Source: Candidatus Aalborgiella aggregata
GTDB lineage: Bacteria > Pseudomonadota > Gammaproteobacteria > Burkholderiales > Burkholderiaceae_C
Direction of reading: 5' to 3'
DNA length: 64,000 nucleotides
Assembly: GCA_016705065.1 (NCBI GenBank)
Contig: JADIYY010000001.1
Location: forward strand, 868,001 to 932,000
The notes below the pieces were generated by a model that was not told the origin of the DNA, made no database searches, and saw nothing but the letters and a program-made list of their open reading frames with translations. The translations under genes were made by a program, and so were the position numbers. Positions 15,754 to 24,915 of this stretch are shown here, in pieces; the first letter of the stretch is position 1; each line of letters begins with the position of its first letter.

Positions 15754-16614
15754 ATGACACCTGAGCAATACGTTCAAGATAAAGCAGCTGCGTCTGGCAG
15801 CAGTTTTTATTATGCTTTCTTGTTTTTACCCAAAGAGCGGCGTGCGGCGATTACTGCGTTTTATGCGTTTTGCCGAGAGGTGGATGATGTGGTGGACGAT
15901 GCGGTAGACATGGGTATCGCAGCCAAAAAGCTTGCTTGGTGGCAAGCTGAAGTTCAGCAGACTTTTCAAGATAAACCCACACACCCAGTGATGCAAGCGC
16001 TGATGCCCCATTGCAAATACTACGGTATTGAAGAACAACAATTGCAAGCCGTAATAGAAGGTTGCCAAATGGATTTGCAACAAACTCGCTATTTGGACTA
16101 CCCCGCTTTGCAGCATTACTGCCATTTGGTAGCTGGCGTGGTGGGAGAGGTCGCCGCCAAAATATTTGGGCAATCTAATTCACAGACCACCGCCTATGCA
16201 CACAAATTGGGGCAAGCGTTTCAGCTGACCAACATCATTCGCGATGTGGGCGAAGATGCGCGCCGTGGTCGCATCTATTTGCCAATGAGTGATTTACAGA
16301 AATTCAATGTCAAAGCGCATGAATTAATCAATTACAAGCTTGCAACAAAATCATCAGATTTTGATGACCGCTTTCAAGCATTGATGGCGTTTCAATCCCA
16401 ACGAGCGCATGCACTTTACGATGAAGCCATGCAGTTGTTGCCTACAGCAGATGTTCGCAGCCAAAAGCCTGGCTTGATGATGGCGAGCATTTATCGCACG
16501 CTTCTTAGCGAGATTGAGAAATCCAAATTTCCTGTATTGCATGAACGTGTGCGTTTAACACCCTTGCGAAAATTATGGTTAGCTTGGAAAGTGCAGGCAC
16601 TTGGAAAAATCTAA
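15754..16614 (+). CDS. hpnD: Presqualene diphosphate synthase HpnD
   Basis: This 286-residue protein has FCREVDDVVDDAVD near residue 45 and NIIRDVGEDARRGRIYLP near residue 155, the two aspartate motifs of trans-isoprenyl synthases. HpnD condenses two farnesyl diphosphates to presqualene diphosphate. The motif YYAFLFLPKERRAAITAFYAF near the start is typical of HpnD. Its end overlaps the hpnE start by 14 bases. Confidence 0.92.
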   Translation: MTPEQYVQDKAAASGSSFYYAFLFLPKERRAAITAFYAFCREVDDVVDDAVDMGIAAKKLAWWQAEVQQTFQDKPTHPVMQALMPHCKYYGIEEQQLQAVIEGCQMDLQQTRYLDYPALQHYCHLVAGVVGEVAAKIFGQSNSQTTAYAHKLGQAFQLTNIIRDVGEDARRGRIYLPMSDLQKFNVKAHELINYKLATKSSDFDDRFQALMAFQSQRAHALYDEAMQLLPTADVRSQKPGLMMASIYRTLLSEIEKSKFPVLHERVRLTPLRKLWLAWKVQALGKI

Positions 16615-17989
16615 TAAAAAAATTGCCATCATTGGCGGTGGTTGGGCTGGTATGGCGGCCGCTGTGTACGCCACACAGGCTGGCCACCACGCTACGGTTT
16701 TTGAAGCAACGCAAGCCTTGGGTGGGCGTGCCCGAGTTGTGAATGGTGCATTGCCGAATGGGAAAACTGTTCCACTCGACAACGGTCAACACATCTTGAT
16801 CGGCGCTTACAGTGATTCCCTGAAGTTAATGCAAACCGTGGGGGTGAATTTAGCTAAAGCCTTGCTGCGTTCCCCCATGTCCATGCAGTTTGCAGATGGT
16901 ACGGGTTTGATATTGCCTGATTGGCGCAAGCTTTGGATGGTGGGTTTGGATGCCGCTTGGGGCATAGCACGTACCAAAGGCTGGACCTGGACTGACAAAA
17001 TCAATTTATTGCGAGCCACATCTTCATGGCAACGCAATGGTTTTCAATGCAATGCCAGCGAAACCGTTTTGCGCTTATGCCAAAAAACCAAACCTGTTAT
17101 CACGTCCCGTGTGATGGCAGAGTTAATCGAGCCACTGTGCCTGTCCGCGCTGAACACGCCCATGCAGACGGCCAGTGCCAGCGTATTCTTGCGCGTGCTA
17201 AAAGATGCGCTTTTTGCGCCAAGCACACACGTTGATGCCAATACAATTTTTGGCCCAGCCAACATGCTGCTGCCCAAACGCGATTTGTCCAACCTCTTTC
17301 CACATCCTGCGGCAGCTTGGTTGATGCAACAAGGTGGCCGCATTCAACTTGGTTCACGCATCCAATCACTGCACTATGGCCACAATGGTTGGCAGCTCGA
17401 TGTCGGTGATGCAAATCAGTATTATGATGCTGTCATACTGGCAGGTTCAGCATCAAATATGGCATCAGTTGGCATTAATACTGCCTACAACGCTACGAAT
17501 ACTGTAGTAAGAGAATTGCAACACTTGATACATCGCGAGCTACAAGCATGGCAATCCAAGGCGAATGCTTTACAGTACGAAGCCATTGCAACCTTGTATG
17601 CGTATGCACCCAATGCCAAACTGTCACAGCCGATGTTGGCACTCAAAACGGATGCCAGCAACCCCGCGCAATTCGTGTTTGACCGTGGTCAGTTAGGAGG
17701 CGAAGCCGGCTTGCTGGCGTTTGTCATCAGCGCCAGCAGTGGTGATCGTTTAATAGTGCAAAACCAAGTAATAGCTCAAGGAATCAAACAATTGAACTTG
17801 CCAAACTTGCAAGCCATTCAAACTATTGTAGAAAAACGCGCCACCTTTGCCTGTACTCCCCAATTGCAGCGTCCAGCTACTCAAATAGCGCCTGGTCTTT
17901 TGGCCTGCGGCGATTACATTGATGGCCCCTACCCTGCCACATTAGAAGGCGCAGTGCGCAGTGCCAAATTGGCAGTGAATTTGATTTGA
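16601..17989 (+). CDS. hpnE: Hydroxysqualene dehydroxylase HpnE
   Basis: This 462-residue FAD-dependent amine-oxidase-fold protein reduces hydroxysqualene to squalene. The dinucleotide motif IAIIGGGWAGMAAAVYA is at the N-terminus, then EATQALGGRARVV, DNGQHILIGAYSD, and GLLACGDYIDGPYPATLEGAVRSAKLA at the C-terminus. The start is a TTG inside the end of hpnD; no ATG is available before the FAD motif. Residues about 287-303 (MASVGINTAYNATNTVV) come from a diverged copy of the 49-bp repeat (17460-17508). No squalene-hopene cyclase is in this window, so whether squalene goes on to hopanoids cannot be told. A strong terminator follows. Confidence 0.9.
   Translation: MEKSNKKIAIIGGGWAGMAAAVYATQAGHHATVFEATQALGGRARVVNGALPNGKTVPLDNGQHILIGAYSDSLKLMQTVGVNLAKALLRSPMSMQFADGTGLILPDWRKLWMVGLDAAWGIARTKGWTWTDKINLLRATSSWQRNGFQCNASETVLRLCQKTKPVITSRVMAELIEPLCLSALNTPMQTASASVFLRVLKDALFAPSTHVDANTIFGPANMLLPKRDLSNLFPHPAAAWLMQQGGRIQLGSRIQSLHYGHNGWQLDVGDANQYYDAVILAGSASNMASVGINTAYNATNTVVRELQHLIHRELQAWQSKANALQYEAIATLYAYAPNAKLSQPMLALKTDASNPAQFVFDRGQLGGEAGLLAFVISASSGDRLIVQNQVIAQGIKQLNLPNLQAIQTIVEKRATFACTPQLQRPATQIAPGLLACGDYIDGPYPATLEGAVRSAKLAVNLI
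17460..17508 (-). repeat. Diverged 49-bp repeat copy inside hpnE
   Basis: The plus strand aligns without gaps to the rarA copy read in gene orientation: both give a peptide of the form MA-x-x-G-x-NTAY-x-A. It is the most diverged copy, so confidence is lower. The codon that would be TAG in the intergenic form is TAC. Confidence 0.65.
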
Positions 17990-18012
17990 AATCAATTTAG
18001 ATAAGCACATAA

Positions 18013-18044
18013 AAAACCCTCAATTTCTTAAATTGAGGGTTTTT
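18013..18044. terminator. Bidirectional terminator between hpnE and katG
   Basis: AAAACCCTCAATTT and AAATTGAGGGTTTT form a perfect 14-bp stem with a 3-base loop and A/T tracts on both sides. It serves both converging genes. Confidence 0.9.
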
Positions 18045-18067
18045 GTTTCGGCGCGGTTTACAAAATA

Positions 18068-20221
18068 CTAAAAACGATCTGCGTTCATCACCTTGGTCCA
18101 AGCCGCCACAAAGTCACGCACAAACTTCTCGCGGTTGTCGTCTTGGGCATACACCTCTGCGTAGGCGCGTAAGATGGAGTTTGAACCGAAAACCAAGTCA
18201 ACACGCGATGCTGTCCATTTGGTTTTTCCACTGGTGCGATCCACAATGTCATAGCTGTTGCGTCCAGTCGGTTTCCAGTTGTAGGCCATGTCTGTGAGGT
18301 TGACGAAAAAGTCATTGCTTAAAGTACCAACACGGTCTGTGAACACCCCGTGTTGCGAATCGCCGTGGTTGGTACCCAAGACACGCATACCGCCCACCAA
18401 GGCCGTCATCTCGTGGGCTGTTAAACCCATGAGTTGCGCGCGATCAAGCAACAACTCTTCTGGGCTCACGGTGTAGTTCTTTTTCACCCAGTTGCGGAAA
18501 CCGTCATGGATGGGTTCTAGTACTGCAAACGATTCAGCATCGGTTTGTGCATCAGTTGCGTCACCACGGCCTGGCGTGAACGGCACAGGAACATTAAAGC
18601 CCGCCGCTTTGATGGCTTGCTCCACGCCCACATTGCCAGCCAACACAATCACATCAGCCAGACTGGCGCCACTGTCTTTGGCGATGCTTTCAAGCACGGA
18701 TAAAACTTTGGCTAAGCGTGCTGGCTCGTTGCCTTCCCAGTCTTTTTGCGGTGCAAGTCGAATGCGGGCACCATTAGCGCCACCGCGTTTATCAGATTGT
18801 CTGAATGTGCGAGCACTGTCCCAAGCGGTGCTGACCAAGTCGCTGACACTCAAACCACTGGCTACAATTTTGGCTTTAACTGCCGCCACATCGAAATGGG
18901 TGCTGCCAGCAGGAACTGGGTCTTGCCAGATTAAATCTTCTTTTGGCACTTCAGGACCAATGTATCGTGCTTTGGGTCCTAAATCGCGGTGAGTTAATTT
19001 GAACCAAGCACGGGCAAAAGCTTGGCTAAATTCATCCGGATTTTTGTAAAAGCGTTCAGAGATTTTGCGGTACGCGGGGTCCATCTTCATCGCCATATCG
19101 GCATCGGTCATGATGGGGTTACAGCGAATGGTTGGGTCTTCTACATCAACAGGTTTGTCTTCTTCTTTGATGTTGATGGGTTCCCATTGCCATGCACCTG
19201 CGGGACTCTTTTTGAGCTCCCAGTCATAGGTGAACAACAGATAGAAATAGCCGTTGTCCCATTTGGTTGGATGGGTTGTCCATGCGCCTTCAATGCCGCT
19301 GGACATGGTGTTCCGTCCAACACTGCGACTGGTATGGTTCATCCAGCCCAAGCCCTGTTCTGCCACTTCTGCCCCCTCGGGACTGGGTCCTAAGTTTTGT
19401 GCTTTGCCATTTCCGTGCGCTTTTCCCACGGTATGCCCACCCGCCGTCAAGGCCACCGTTTCTTCATCGTTCATGGCCATGCGCGCAAAGGTCAATCGCA
19501 CATCTTGTGCTGTGCGCAATGGGTCAGGTTGACCGTTGACACCTTCAGGGTTTACATAAATCAAACCCATTTGAACGGCGGCCAAAGGGTTGTCCAGCTC
19601 CTCACGGCTTTCACCTTCGTAGCGATTCGGGGCTAACCATTCTTTCTCAGATCCCCAGTTAATATCTTGCTCAGGGTGCCATATGTCTTCACGACCAAAA
19701 GCAAAGCCATAAGTTTTGAGACCCATAGATTCATAGGCCACCGTGCCAGCCAAAACAATCAAATCAGCCCAACTGATTTTGTTGCCGTATTTCTTTTTGA
19801 TGGGCCATAACAAACGACGCGCCTTGTCCAAATTGACGTTATCAGGCCAAGAATTCAGCGGTGCGAAACGTTGATTGCCAGTTCCTGCACCACCACGTCC
19901 GTCAGCAATACGGTACGAGCCTGCGGAATGCCAAGCCATGCGTATCATCAAACCGCCATAGTGCCCCCAATCGGCTGGCCACCAGTCTTGGCTATCTGTC
20001 AACAGCGCAACCAAGTCTTTTTTAAGTGCTGGAACATCCAGTGTTTTGACAGCTTCGCGATAATCGAAACCTGCATCCATGGGGTTGGATTTGCTATCGT
20101 GTTGATGCAAAATATCGAGGTTGAGGGCATTGGGCCACCACGCCATGTTTGATTTGCCTGTGCTGGTATTACCACCGTGCATCACAGGGCATTGACCCGA
20201 TGTTGTTTGCTTGTTTTCCAT
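18068..20221 (-). CDS. katG: Catalase-peroxidase KatG
   Basis: This 717-residue bifunctional haem enzyme removes hydrogen peroxide. The distal site RMAWHSAGSYR (tryptophan and histidine) is near residue 100. The tyrosine of the Met-Tyr-Trp crosslink lies in MGLIYVNPEGV, and the proximal histidine in LTAGGHTVGKAHG. The duplicated C-terminal haem-free domain is complete (LVSTAWDSARTFRQSDKRGG, GNVGVEQAIKAAG). ATG 20221 follows GGGAGAAAGTA. It diverges from oxyR, so peroxide induction through OxyR is the expected control. Confidence 0.97.
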   Translation of the reverse strand: MENKQTTSGQCPVMHGGNTSTGKSNMAWWPNALNLDILHQHDSKSNPMDAGFDYREAVKTLDVPALKKDLVALLTDSQDWWPADWGHYGGLMIRMAWHSAGSYRIADGRGGAGTGNQRFAPLNSWPDNVNLDKARRLLWPIKKKYGNKISWADLIVLAGTVAYESMGLKTYGFAFGREDIWHPEQDINWGSEKEWLAPNRYEGESREELDNPLAAVQMGLIYVNPEGVNGQPDPLRTAQDVRLTFARMAMNDEETVALTAGGHTVGKAHGNGKAQNLGPSPEGAEVAEQGLGWMNHTSRSVGRNTMSSGIEGAWTTHPTKWDNGYFYLLFTYDWELKKSPAGAWQWEPINIKEEDKPVDVEDPTIRCNPIMTDADMAMKMDPAYRKISERFYKNPDEFSQAFARAWFKLTHRDLGPKARYIGPEVPKEDLIWQDPVPAGSTHFDVAAVKAKIVASGLSVSDLVSTAWDSARTFRQSDKRGGANGARIRLAPQKDWEGNEPARLAKVLSVLESIAKDSGASLADVIVLAGNVGVEQAIKAAGFNVPVPFTPGRGDATDAQTDAESFAVLEPIHDGFRNWVKKNYTVSPEELLLDRAQLMGLTAHEMTALVGGMRVLGTNHGDSQHGVFTDRVGTLSNDFFVNLTDMAYNWKPTGRNSYDIVDRTSGKTKWTASRVDLVFGSNSILRAYAEVYAQDDNREKFVRDFVAAWTKVMNADRF

Positions 20222-20341
20222 TACTTTCTCCCTTTTTCTCAATTGAGCTTGGTTGATGAAACTTATCTAAACAACCATATTGATGGCTGCATGGACTGAA
20301 TGGTAAAAACAACACATTGATTTGTATAATTGTATTTACAT

Positions 20342-20361
20342 ATAATTTTGATTAAAATTAT
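20342..20361. promoter_or_regulatory. Inverted repeat in the katG-oxyR promoter region
   Basis: ATAATTTT and AAAATTAT form perfect 8-bp arms around GATT, 31 bases before the oxyR start. It may be part of an OxyR or other operator; it does not match the long OxyR consensus clearly. Confidence 0.4.
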
Positions 20362-20391
20362 TTATCACAACCATTCTATGCTTTTTTGAAT

Positions 20392-21285
20392 ATGACACTG
20401 ACCGAATTGAAATTCATCATTGCTGTTGCACAAGAACGCAATTTCAGACGCGCTGCGGACTTATGCTTTGTGACCCAACCCGCTTTAAGTCTGGGCATCA
20501 AAAAGCTGGAACAAGAACTGGGCATCTCGATTTTTGAGCGCAACCGCACCGATGTGCAATTAACTGTTGTCGGCAAAAAGATTGTCGAACAAGCCATGAA
20601 AGTCTTGGATGAGGCGGCCAACATCAAACTCATCGCACAGCAGGGCAATGATCAGCTCAAAGGGCCGATTCGCATTGGCATCATTCATTCGGTTGCACCC
20701 TATTTGCTGCCCGACATCATTCCCGTATTGCGCGAGTCAGCGCCTGAAATGCCATTGGATGTAGAAGAAAACATCACCGAAAATTTGGCTACCCAACTCA
20801 AAACTGGCATCATTGATGTGGCTATTTTGGCTTTACCTTTTGATGCGCCTAACATTCGATCTCACGTCCTTTACGACGAAAAGTTCGATGTCATCGTGCC
20901 CTCGCACCACCCTTGGGCCAAGCGAAAACGCATCAAACCAGAAGAATTGGCATCTGAAAAAGTATTGTTGTTAAACAGTGGTCATTGCTTTAGCAACCAA
21001 GTGACATTGGCATGCCCAGAATTGATGCGCAAAGGCTTGGTGCTGCAAGGCAACTCGCTGGAAACGATTCGCCACATGGTCGCGTCCAATTTGGGTATCA
21101 GCGTCTTGCCGCACTCTGCCACTCAAGCAAGGTACAGCAACCCCTTGATCACCTCCATCCCCTTCGCCCCGCCAGCGCCATCCAGACGCATCGCCATCGT
21201 GTGGCGCAACAGCTTTACACGGCAACAAGGTATCGACAAAGTGATTGAGGCTGTTAAATCTGTCGCACATATTGCGACTAAATAA
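20392..21285 (+). CDS. oxyR: Peroxide-sensing LysR regulator OxyR
   Basis: This 297-residue LysR-type regulator has the N-terminal helix-turn-helix MTLTELKFIIAVAQERNFRRAADLCFVTQPALSLGIKKLEQELG. The redox pair is visible as GHCFSNQVTLACPE (two cysteines nine residues apart), matching Cys199 and Cys208 of E. coli OxyR, which form a disulfide on oxidation. ATG 20392 gives the standard OxyR N-terminus. Its divergent partner katG is a classic target. Confidence 0.94.
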   Translation: MTLTELKFIIAVAQERNFRRAADLCFVTQPALSLGIKKLEQELGISIFERNRTDVQLTVVGKKIVEQAMKVLDEAANIKLIAQQGNDQLKGPIRIGIIHSVAPYLLPDIIPVLRESAPEMPLDVEENITENLATQLKTGIIDVAILALPFDAPNIRSHVLYDEKFDVIVPSHHPWAKRKRIKPEELASEKVLLLNSGHCFSNQVTLACPELMRKGLVLQGNSLETIRHMVASNLGISVLPHSATQARYSNPLITSIPFAPPAPSRRIAIVWRNSFTRQQGIDKVIEAVKSVAHIATK

Positions 21286-21318
21286 AATCGCTGATCTGAT
21301 TAAAATTTATAAGAAATT

Positions 21319-21367
21319 AGCCTATATGCGTTGTATTTATTGCCTAGTTTGCTATTGTATTTATAGC
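21319..21367 (-). repeat. 49-bp palindromic repeat, intergenic copy
   Basis: It lies between the converging oxyR and SDR genes, from AGCCTATATGC to GCTATTGTATTTATAGC on the plus strand. Read as in lolA, it contains the TAG stop that genic copies lack. Confidence 0.88.
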
Positions 21368-21407
21368 ATATAACGGCATATACCTGCAAAAGCCAGATTC
21401 GAATAAT

Positions 21408-22187
21408 TTATCCGCGACCTACAAACGGCATATTGGTGGCCATCACAGTGTGGTACAGCACATTGGCATTGAGCGGTAAATTGGCCATGTAAACCACCGA
21501 TTGCCCAACGATGGCGACATCCATCACTGGCTCTTGCATGATGCTGCCATTGGCTTGCATGATGCCAGCGGCCATTTTGACGGTCATGTCGGTGGCGGCA
21601 TTGCCAATGTCAATTTGGCCGACCGCAATGTCGTACTTTCTACCATCCAAATTGGCGCTTTTGGTGAGTCCCAGCACGGCGTGCTTGGTTGCTGTGTAGG
21701 CCATGGTATTCGGGCGCGGTGTGGTGGCTGCAATCGAACCGTTATTGATGATGCGGCCACCGCGCGGCGATTGCGCTTTCATGGTTTTGAAAGCCTGCTG
21801 GATACACAAGAACATGCCAGTGAGGTTGATGTCTACCACGCCCTTCCATTGCTCAACTGTCCAATCTTCAAACATACCCGGTGGATTGCCAACACCTGCG
21901 TTATTGAACAGGACATCGACGCGCCCCCATTTGTCAACGGTGGTGGCAAATAAGGCTTGCACAGATTGCGCATCTGAAACATCGGTGGGCACAACCAGTG
22001 CCTGATCACCCAAACCCGATTCTTTGGCAACATCTTGCAAAGGTTGCGCGCGCCGTCCGGCCAATGCCACGCAATAACCGTCCGCCAAAAGCGCCAGCGC
22101 CACCGCTTTGCCTACACCTGATCCTGCGCCTGTAACGATGGCGACCTTGGTGATTTTGGGTTTGTTGTTGACTTGATTTGCTATCAT
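21408..22187 (-). CDS. Short-chain dehydrogenase/reductase
   Basis: This 259-residue Rossmann enzyme has the cofactor motif VTGAGSGVGKA near residue 20, the NNAG motif near residue 93, the catalytic serine in NNGSIAAT and YTATKHA with the catalytic tyrosine and lysine. An arginine after the second strand (AGRRAQ) hints at NADP preference, as inferred from the family. The substrate is unknown. Its ATG overlaps the TGA of the restored RNase R reading frame (ATGA), so the two genes were probably one operon. The first 11 residues (MIANQVNNKPK) precede the fold. Confidence 0.9.
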   Translation of the reverse strand: MIANQVNNKPKITKVAIVTGAGSGVGKAVALALLADGYCVALAGRRAQPLQDVAKESGLGDQALVVPTDVSDAQSVQALFATTVDKWGRVDVLFNNAGVGNPPGMFEDWTVEQWKGVVDINLTGMFLCIQQAFKTMKAQSPRGGRIINNGSIAATTPRPNTMAYTATKHAVLGLTKSANLDGRKYDIAVGQIDIGNAATDMTVKMAAGIMQANGSIMQEPVMDVAIVGQSVVYMANLPLNANVLYHTVMATNMPFVGRG

Positions 22188-24525
22188 TTTCTGCGTGAAT
22201 TTTTACTGCGTTTGGCGTTTGCTTTTGAAGAAGTTTTAGAAGCGTGTTTCGCCGCTGCGATGGGCGATTTAGCTGCACCGCTTTTGCGTGATGCGGACAA
22301 AGTTCGCTTGGACCTTTGCCAATTTCAGACCGAGATGTTGCTTGTCTGCTGGCTGTTTGTCCTATTTTTTGAGCTTTGCTTTGCTTGTCAAACTTGTCCA
22401 CGCCTTTGTCCTTCATGGCGCGGTTCAGCAAACTGTCGCCCTCGGTCAGCATTCTGAAATCAATTTTGCGTGCGTCCAAATCAACCTTGCTAACTTGCAC
22501 ACGTACAGGTGTGCCAATGGCATATTTAATACCGGTGCGTTCGCCACGCAGCTCTTGCCGTGCTTCGTCGAACTTGAAGTATTCGCCACCTAGTTCTGTG
22601 ATGTGAATCAAACCCTCCACATACATGGCGTTCAAGGTAACGAATAAACCAAAGGTGGTGACGGAACTAACAACGCCGTCAAATTCTTCACCCAAATATT
22701 GCCGCATGTATTTGCATTTGAGCCAAGCTTCCACATCGCGACTGGCTTCGTCGGCTCTGCGTTCATTGGCGCTGCAATGCAAGCCCGCTGCTTGCCAGGC
22801 TTGGTTTTCTTCATGCTGTGATTTGGTGAGCTTAACGGTGGGTTCAGCCACTTTGCTTCCAAACTTGGTCGCTCTGGCAGCCAAGCGTTTGGCTAATTTC
22901 TCATGCGCTTCCCCGGGAGTCGGCAACACAGGTAATTTGTATTTACGGCTATTGAGAATGGCTTTGATGACGCGGTGCACCAACAAATCCGGGTAGCGGC
23001 GAATCGGGCTAGTGAAATGCGTGTAGGCGTCGTATGCCAAGCCAAAATGCCCGCTGTTAGTGGGCGTGTAGATGGCTTGCGACATGGAACGCAAAAGCAT
23101 GGAATGAATTTGCAAGGCATCAGGTCGGTCTTTGGTGGCCTGTGCAATGGCTTGAAACTCGCCCGGTTTGGGGTCGTTGCTGATGCTGTGGCCAATACCG
23201 GTCACTTTTAAATAATTGCGCAAGGCTTCTTGTTTGTCGGGAGTTGGCCCTTCATGCACACGGAAAAGACCTGCATGTTTGCTTTGCGCAATAAAGTCCG
23301 CACTGCACACATTGGCTGCCAACATGGCTTCTTCGATGATTCTGTGCGCCTCGTTGCGGGTGCGAGCGATGATTTTTTCAATGCGACCACTTTCATCGCA
23401 GACGATTTGCGTCTCTGTGGTTTCAAAATCAACTGCCCCACGCTGAGCGCGTGACGCCAACAAGGCTTTGTACACATCACTCAAGTTCAATAAATCATGC
23501 ACACGTGCTTTGCGCTTGGCTGCTTCTGGGCCTTTGGTGTTGCTTAAAATCGCCGCCACTTCGTTGTAGGTGAAACGCGCATGGCTGTACATCACCGCTG
23601 GGTAAAACTGGTAGGCATGCACCTCGCCTTTGGCAGTGATGAGCATATCGCAGACCATACACAGGCGCTCGACTTCGGGGTTCAGTGAGCACAAACCATT
23701 GGACAATTTTTCTGGCAGCATGGGAATCACGCGACGCGGAAAATACACGCTGGTGGCACGGTCGTAGGCATCAATATCGATGGCTGAGCCGTTCTCTATA
23801 TAATGGCTTACATCGGCAATCGCTACCAACAAACGCCAGCCGTTATCAACGCGTGTTTTACCGATGCGTGCGGGTTCGCAATACACCGCGTCGTCAAAAT
23901 CGCGTGCGTCTTCACCGTCGATGGTGACCAAGGGTACATCAGTTAAATCAATGCGGTCTCTTTTATCTTGTGCACGCACTTTGTCGGGCAAAGCCCTGGC
24001 TTGGGCAATGCAGGTATCCGAAAACACATAGGGAACGCTGTATTTGCGCACCGCAATTTCAATTTCCATGCCAGGGTCATCCACTTCACCCAGCACCTCT
24101 GTTACACGCCCTACGGGCTGACCAAAGAGTGCTGGCGGCTCTGTTAACTCAACCACCACCACCTGACCAGCTTTGGCACTGCCAATCGCGGTTTTGGGTA
24201 TCAGCACATCTTGCCCGTAGCGCTTGTCCTCAGGTGCCAAAATCCAAATGCCACTTTCATGAAGCAATCGGCCAATGATGGCTTGTTTGGGGCGTTCAAT
24301 GATTTCTGTCACGCGCCCTTCAGGCCTGCCACGCTTGTCTTGTCGCACAATGCTGACCTTGACGCGGTCCTTGTGCAAGACAGCACGCATTTCATTGGGC
24401 GCAAGGTAAATATCGGCTTCACCATCATCCCGCATCACAAAGCCATGCCCATCACGGTGGCCCTGCACACTGCCGGAAACTTCAGCCAACAAACCTTTAG
24501 AAGAGGAGTTCAAAGACGAATTCAT
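22184..24525 (-). CDS. rnr: Ribonuclease R with an apparent 3' frameshift
   Basis: RNase R is a processive 3'-5' exoribonuclease that degrades structured RNA. Cold-shock domains lie near the start (GHRDGHGFVMRDD). The RNB core shows VTIDGEDARDFDDAVY with the metal-binding aspartates, and the S1 domain runs DGVVSSVTTFGLFVTLNAMYVEGLIHI. The uninterrupted frame runs on to 22006 through the SDR gene with an atypical tail. Adding one base at the A-run at 22315-22317 instead gives a lysine/arginine-rich tail ending KRSKNSRRK and a TGA at 22184-22186 overlapping the SDR start, as expected for RNase R. It is therefore read as one gene with a 1-base deletion, real or a sequencing error. The start is uncertain; an upstream TTG at 24648 is also open. 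Confidence 0.85.
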
Positions 24526-24649
24526 ACTGGTATATGACGATGGATACGATGATATGGGCGACGAGTTTGTCTGCGTCGTGCTATTTTGTGCAAGCCCTGC
24601 ACGATTTGTGTTTTTTGATTTGATACAATCACCTTTTCCTGAAATCAAT

Positions 24650-24678
24650 TTGATACTTAATAGCCCTATTGTCTATTA
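24650..24678 (+). promoter_or_regulatory. Probable promoter of tRNA-Leu(CAG)
   Basis: TTGATA (24650-24655) and CTATTA (24673-24678) are 17 bases apart, and the tRNA begins 11 bases after the second box, as in a sigma-70 promoter. Confidence 0.45.
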
Positions 24679-24688
24679 AACATCATAA

Positions 24689-24773
<85 letters not shown>

Positions 24774-24812
24774 TCACCTCTCTTGCAATAGTTCCCATTG
24801 AATTACCAATAA

Positions 24813-24856
24813 AAAATGACACTGGTACGACTCTCAAGAGTTTACAGTGCCATTTT
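24813..24856 (+). terminator. Terminator-like hairpin after tRNA-Leu(CAG)
   Basis: AAAATGACACTG pairs with CAGTGCCATTTT at 11 of 12 positions, ending in TTTT. The 49-bp repeat copy begins at the next base. Confidence 0.5.
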
Positions 24857-24905
24857 AGGCTGTAGCCGGCGTATTGATTGCCTAGATTGCTATTAAATTA
24901 ATAGC
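24857..24905 (-). repeat. 49-bp palindromic repeat, intergenic copy (close to consensus)
   Basis: It contains TGTAGCCGGCGTATTGATT followed by GCCTAGATT and the perfect-armed palindrome GCTATTAAATTAATAGC. It lies 10 bases past the stop of the unrecognised 388-residue gene. Confidence 0.93.
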
Positions 24906-24915
24906 AAATCAATTA

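Noticed and set aside
17870..17905. GCTACTCAAATAGC near the end of hpnE resembles the repeat palindrome.
   Set aside because: It is shorter, the following bases do not match, and the protein there fits the normal HpnE C-terminus.
22006..22184. RNase R C-terminus as read in the uninterrupted frame through the SDR gene.
   Set aside because: The tail has atypical composition, while the alternative frame gives a normal basic tail and an ATGA junction.
22150..22187. The SDR N-terminus (MIANQVNNKPK) looks partly like the 49-bp repeat peptide.
   Set aside because: ATAGCAAATCAAG matches the middle of the repeat, but the left palindrome arm and the CCGGCTACAGGCC end are missing, so a chance match is as likely.
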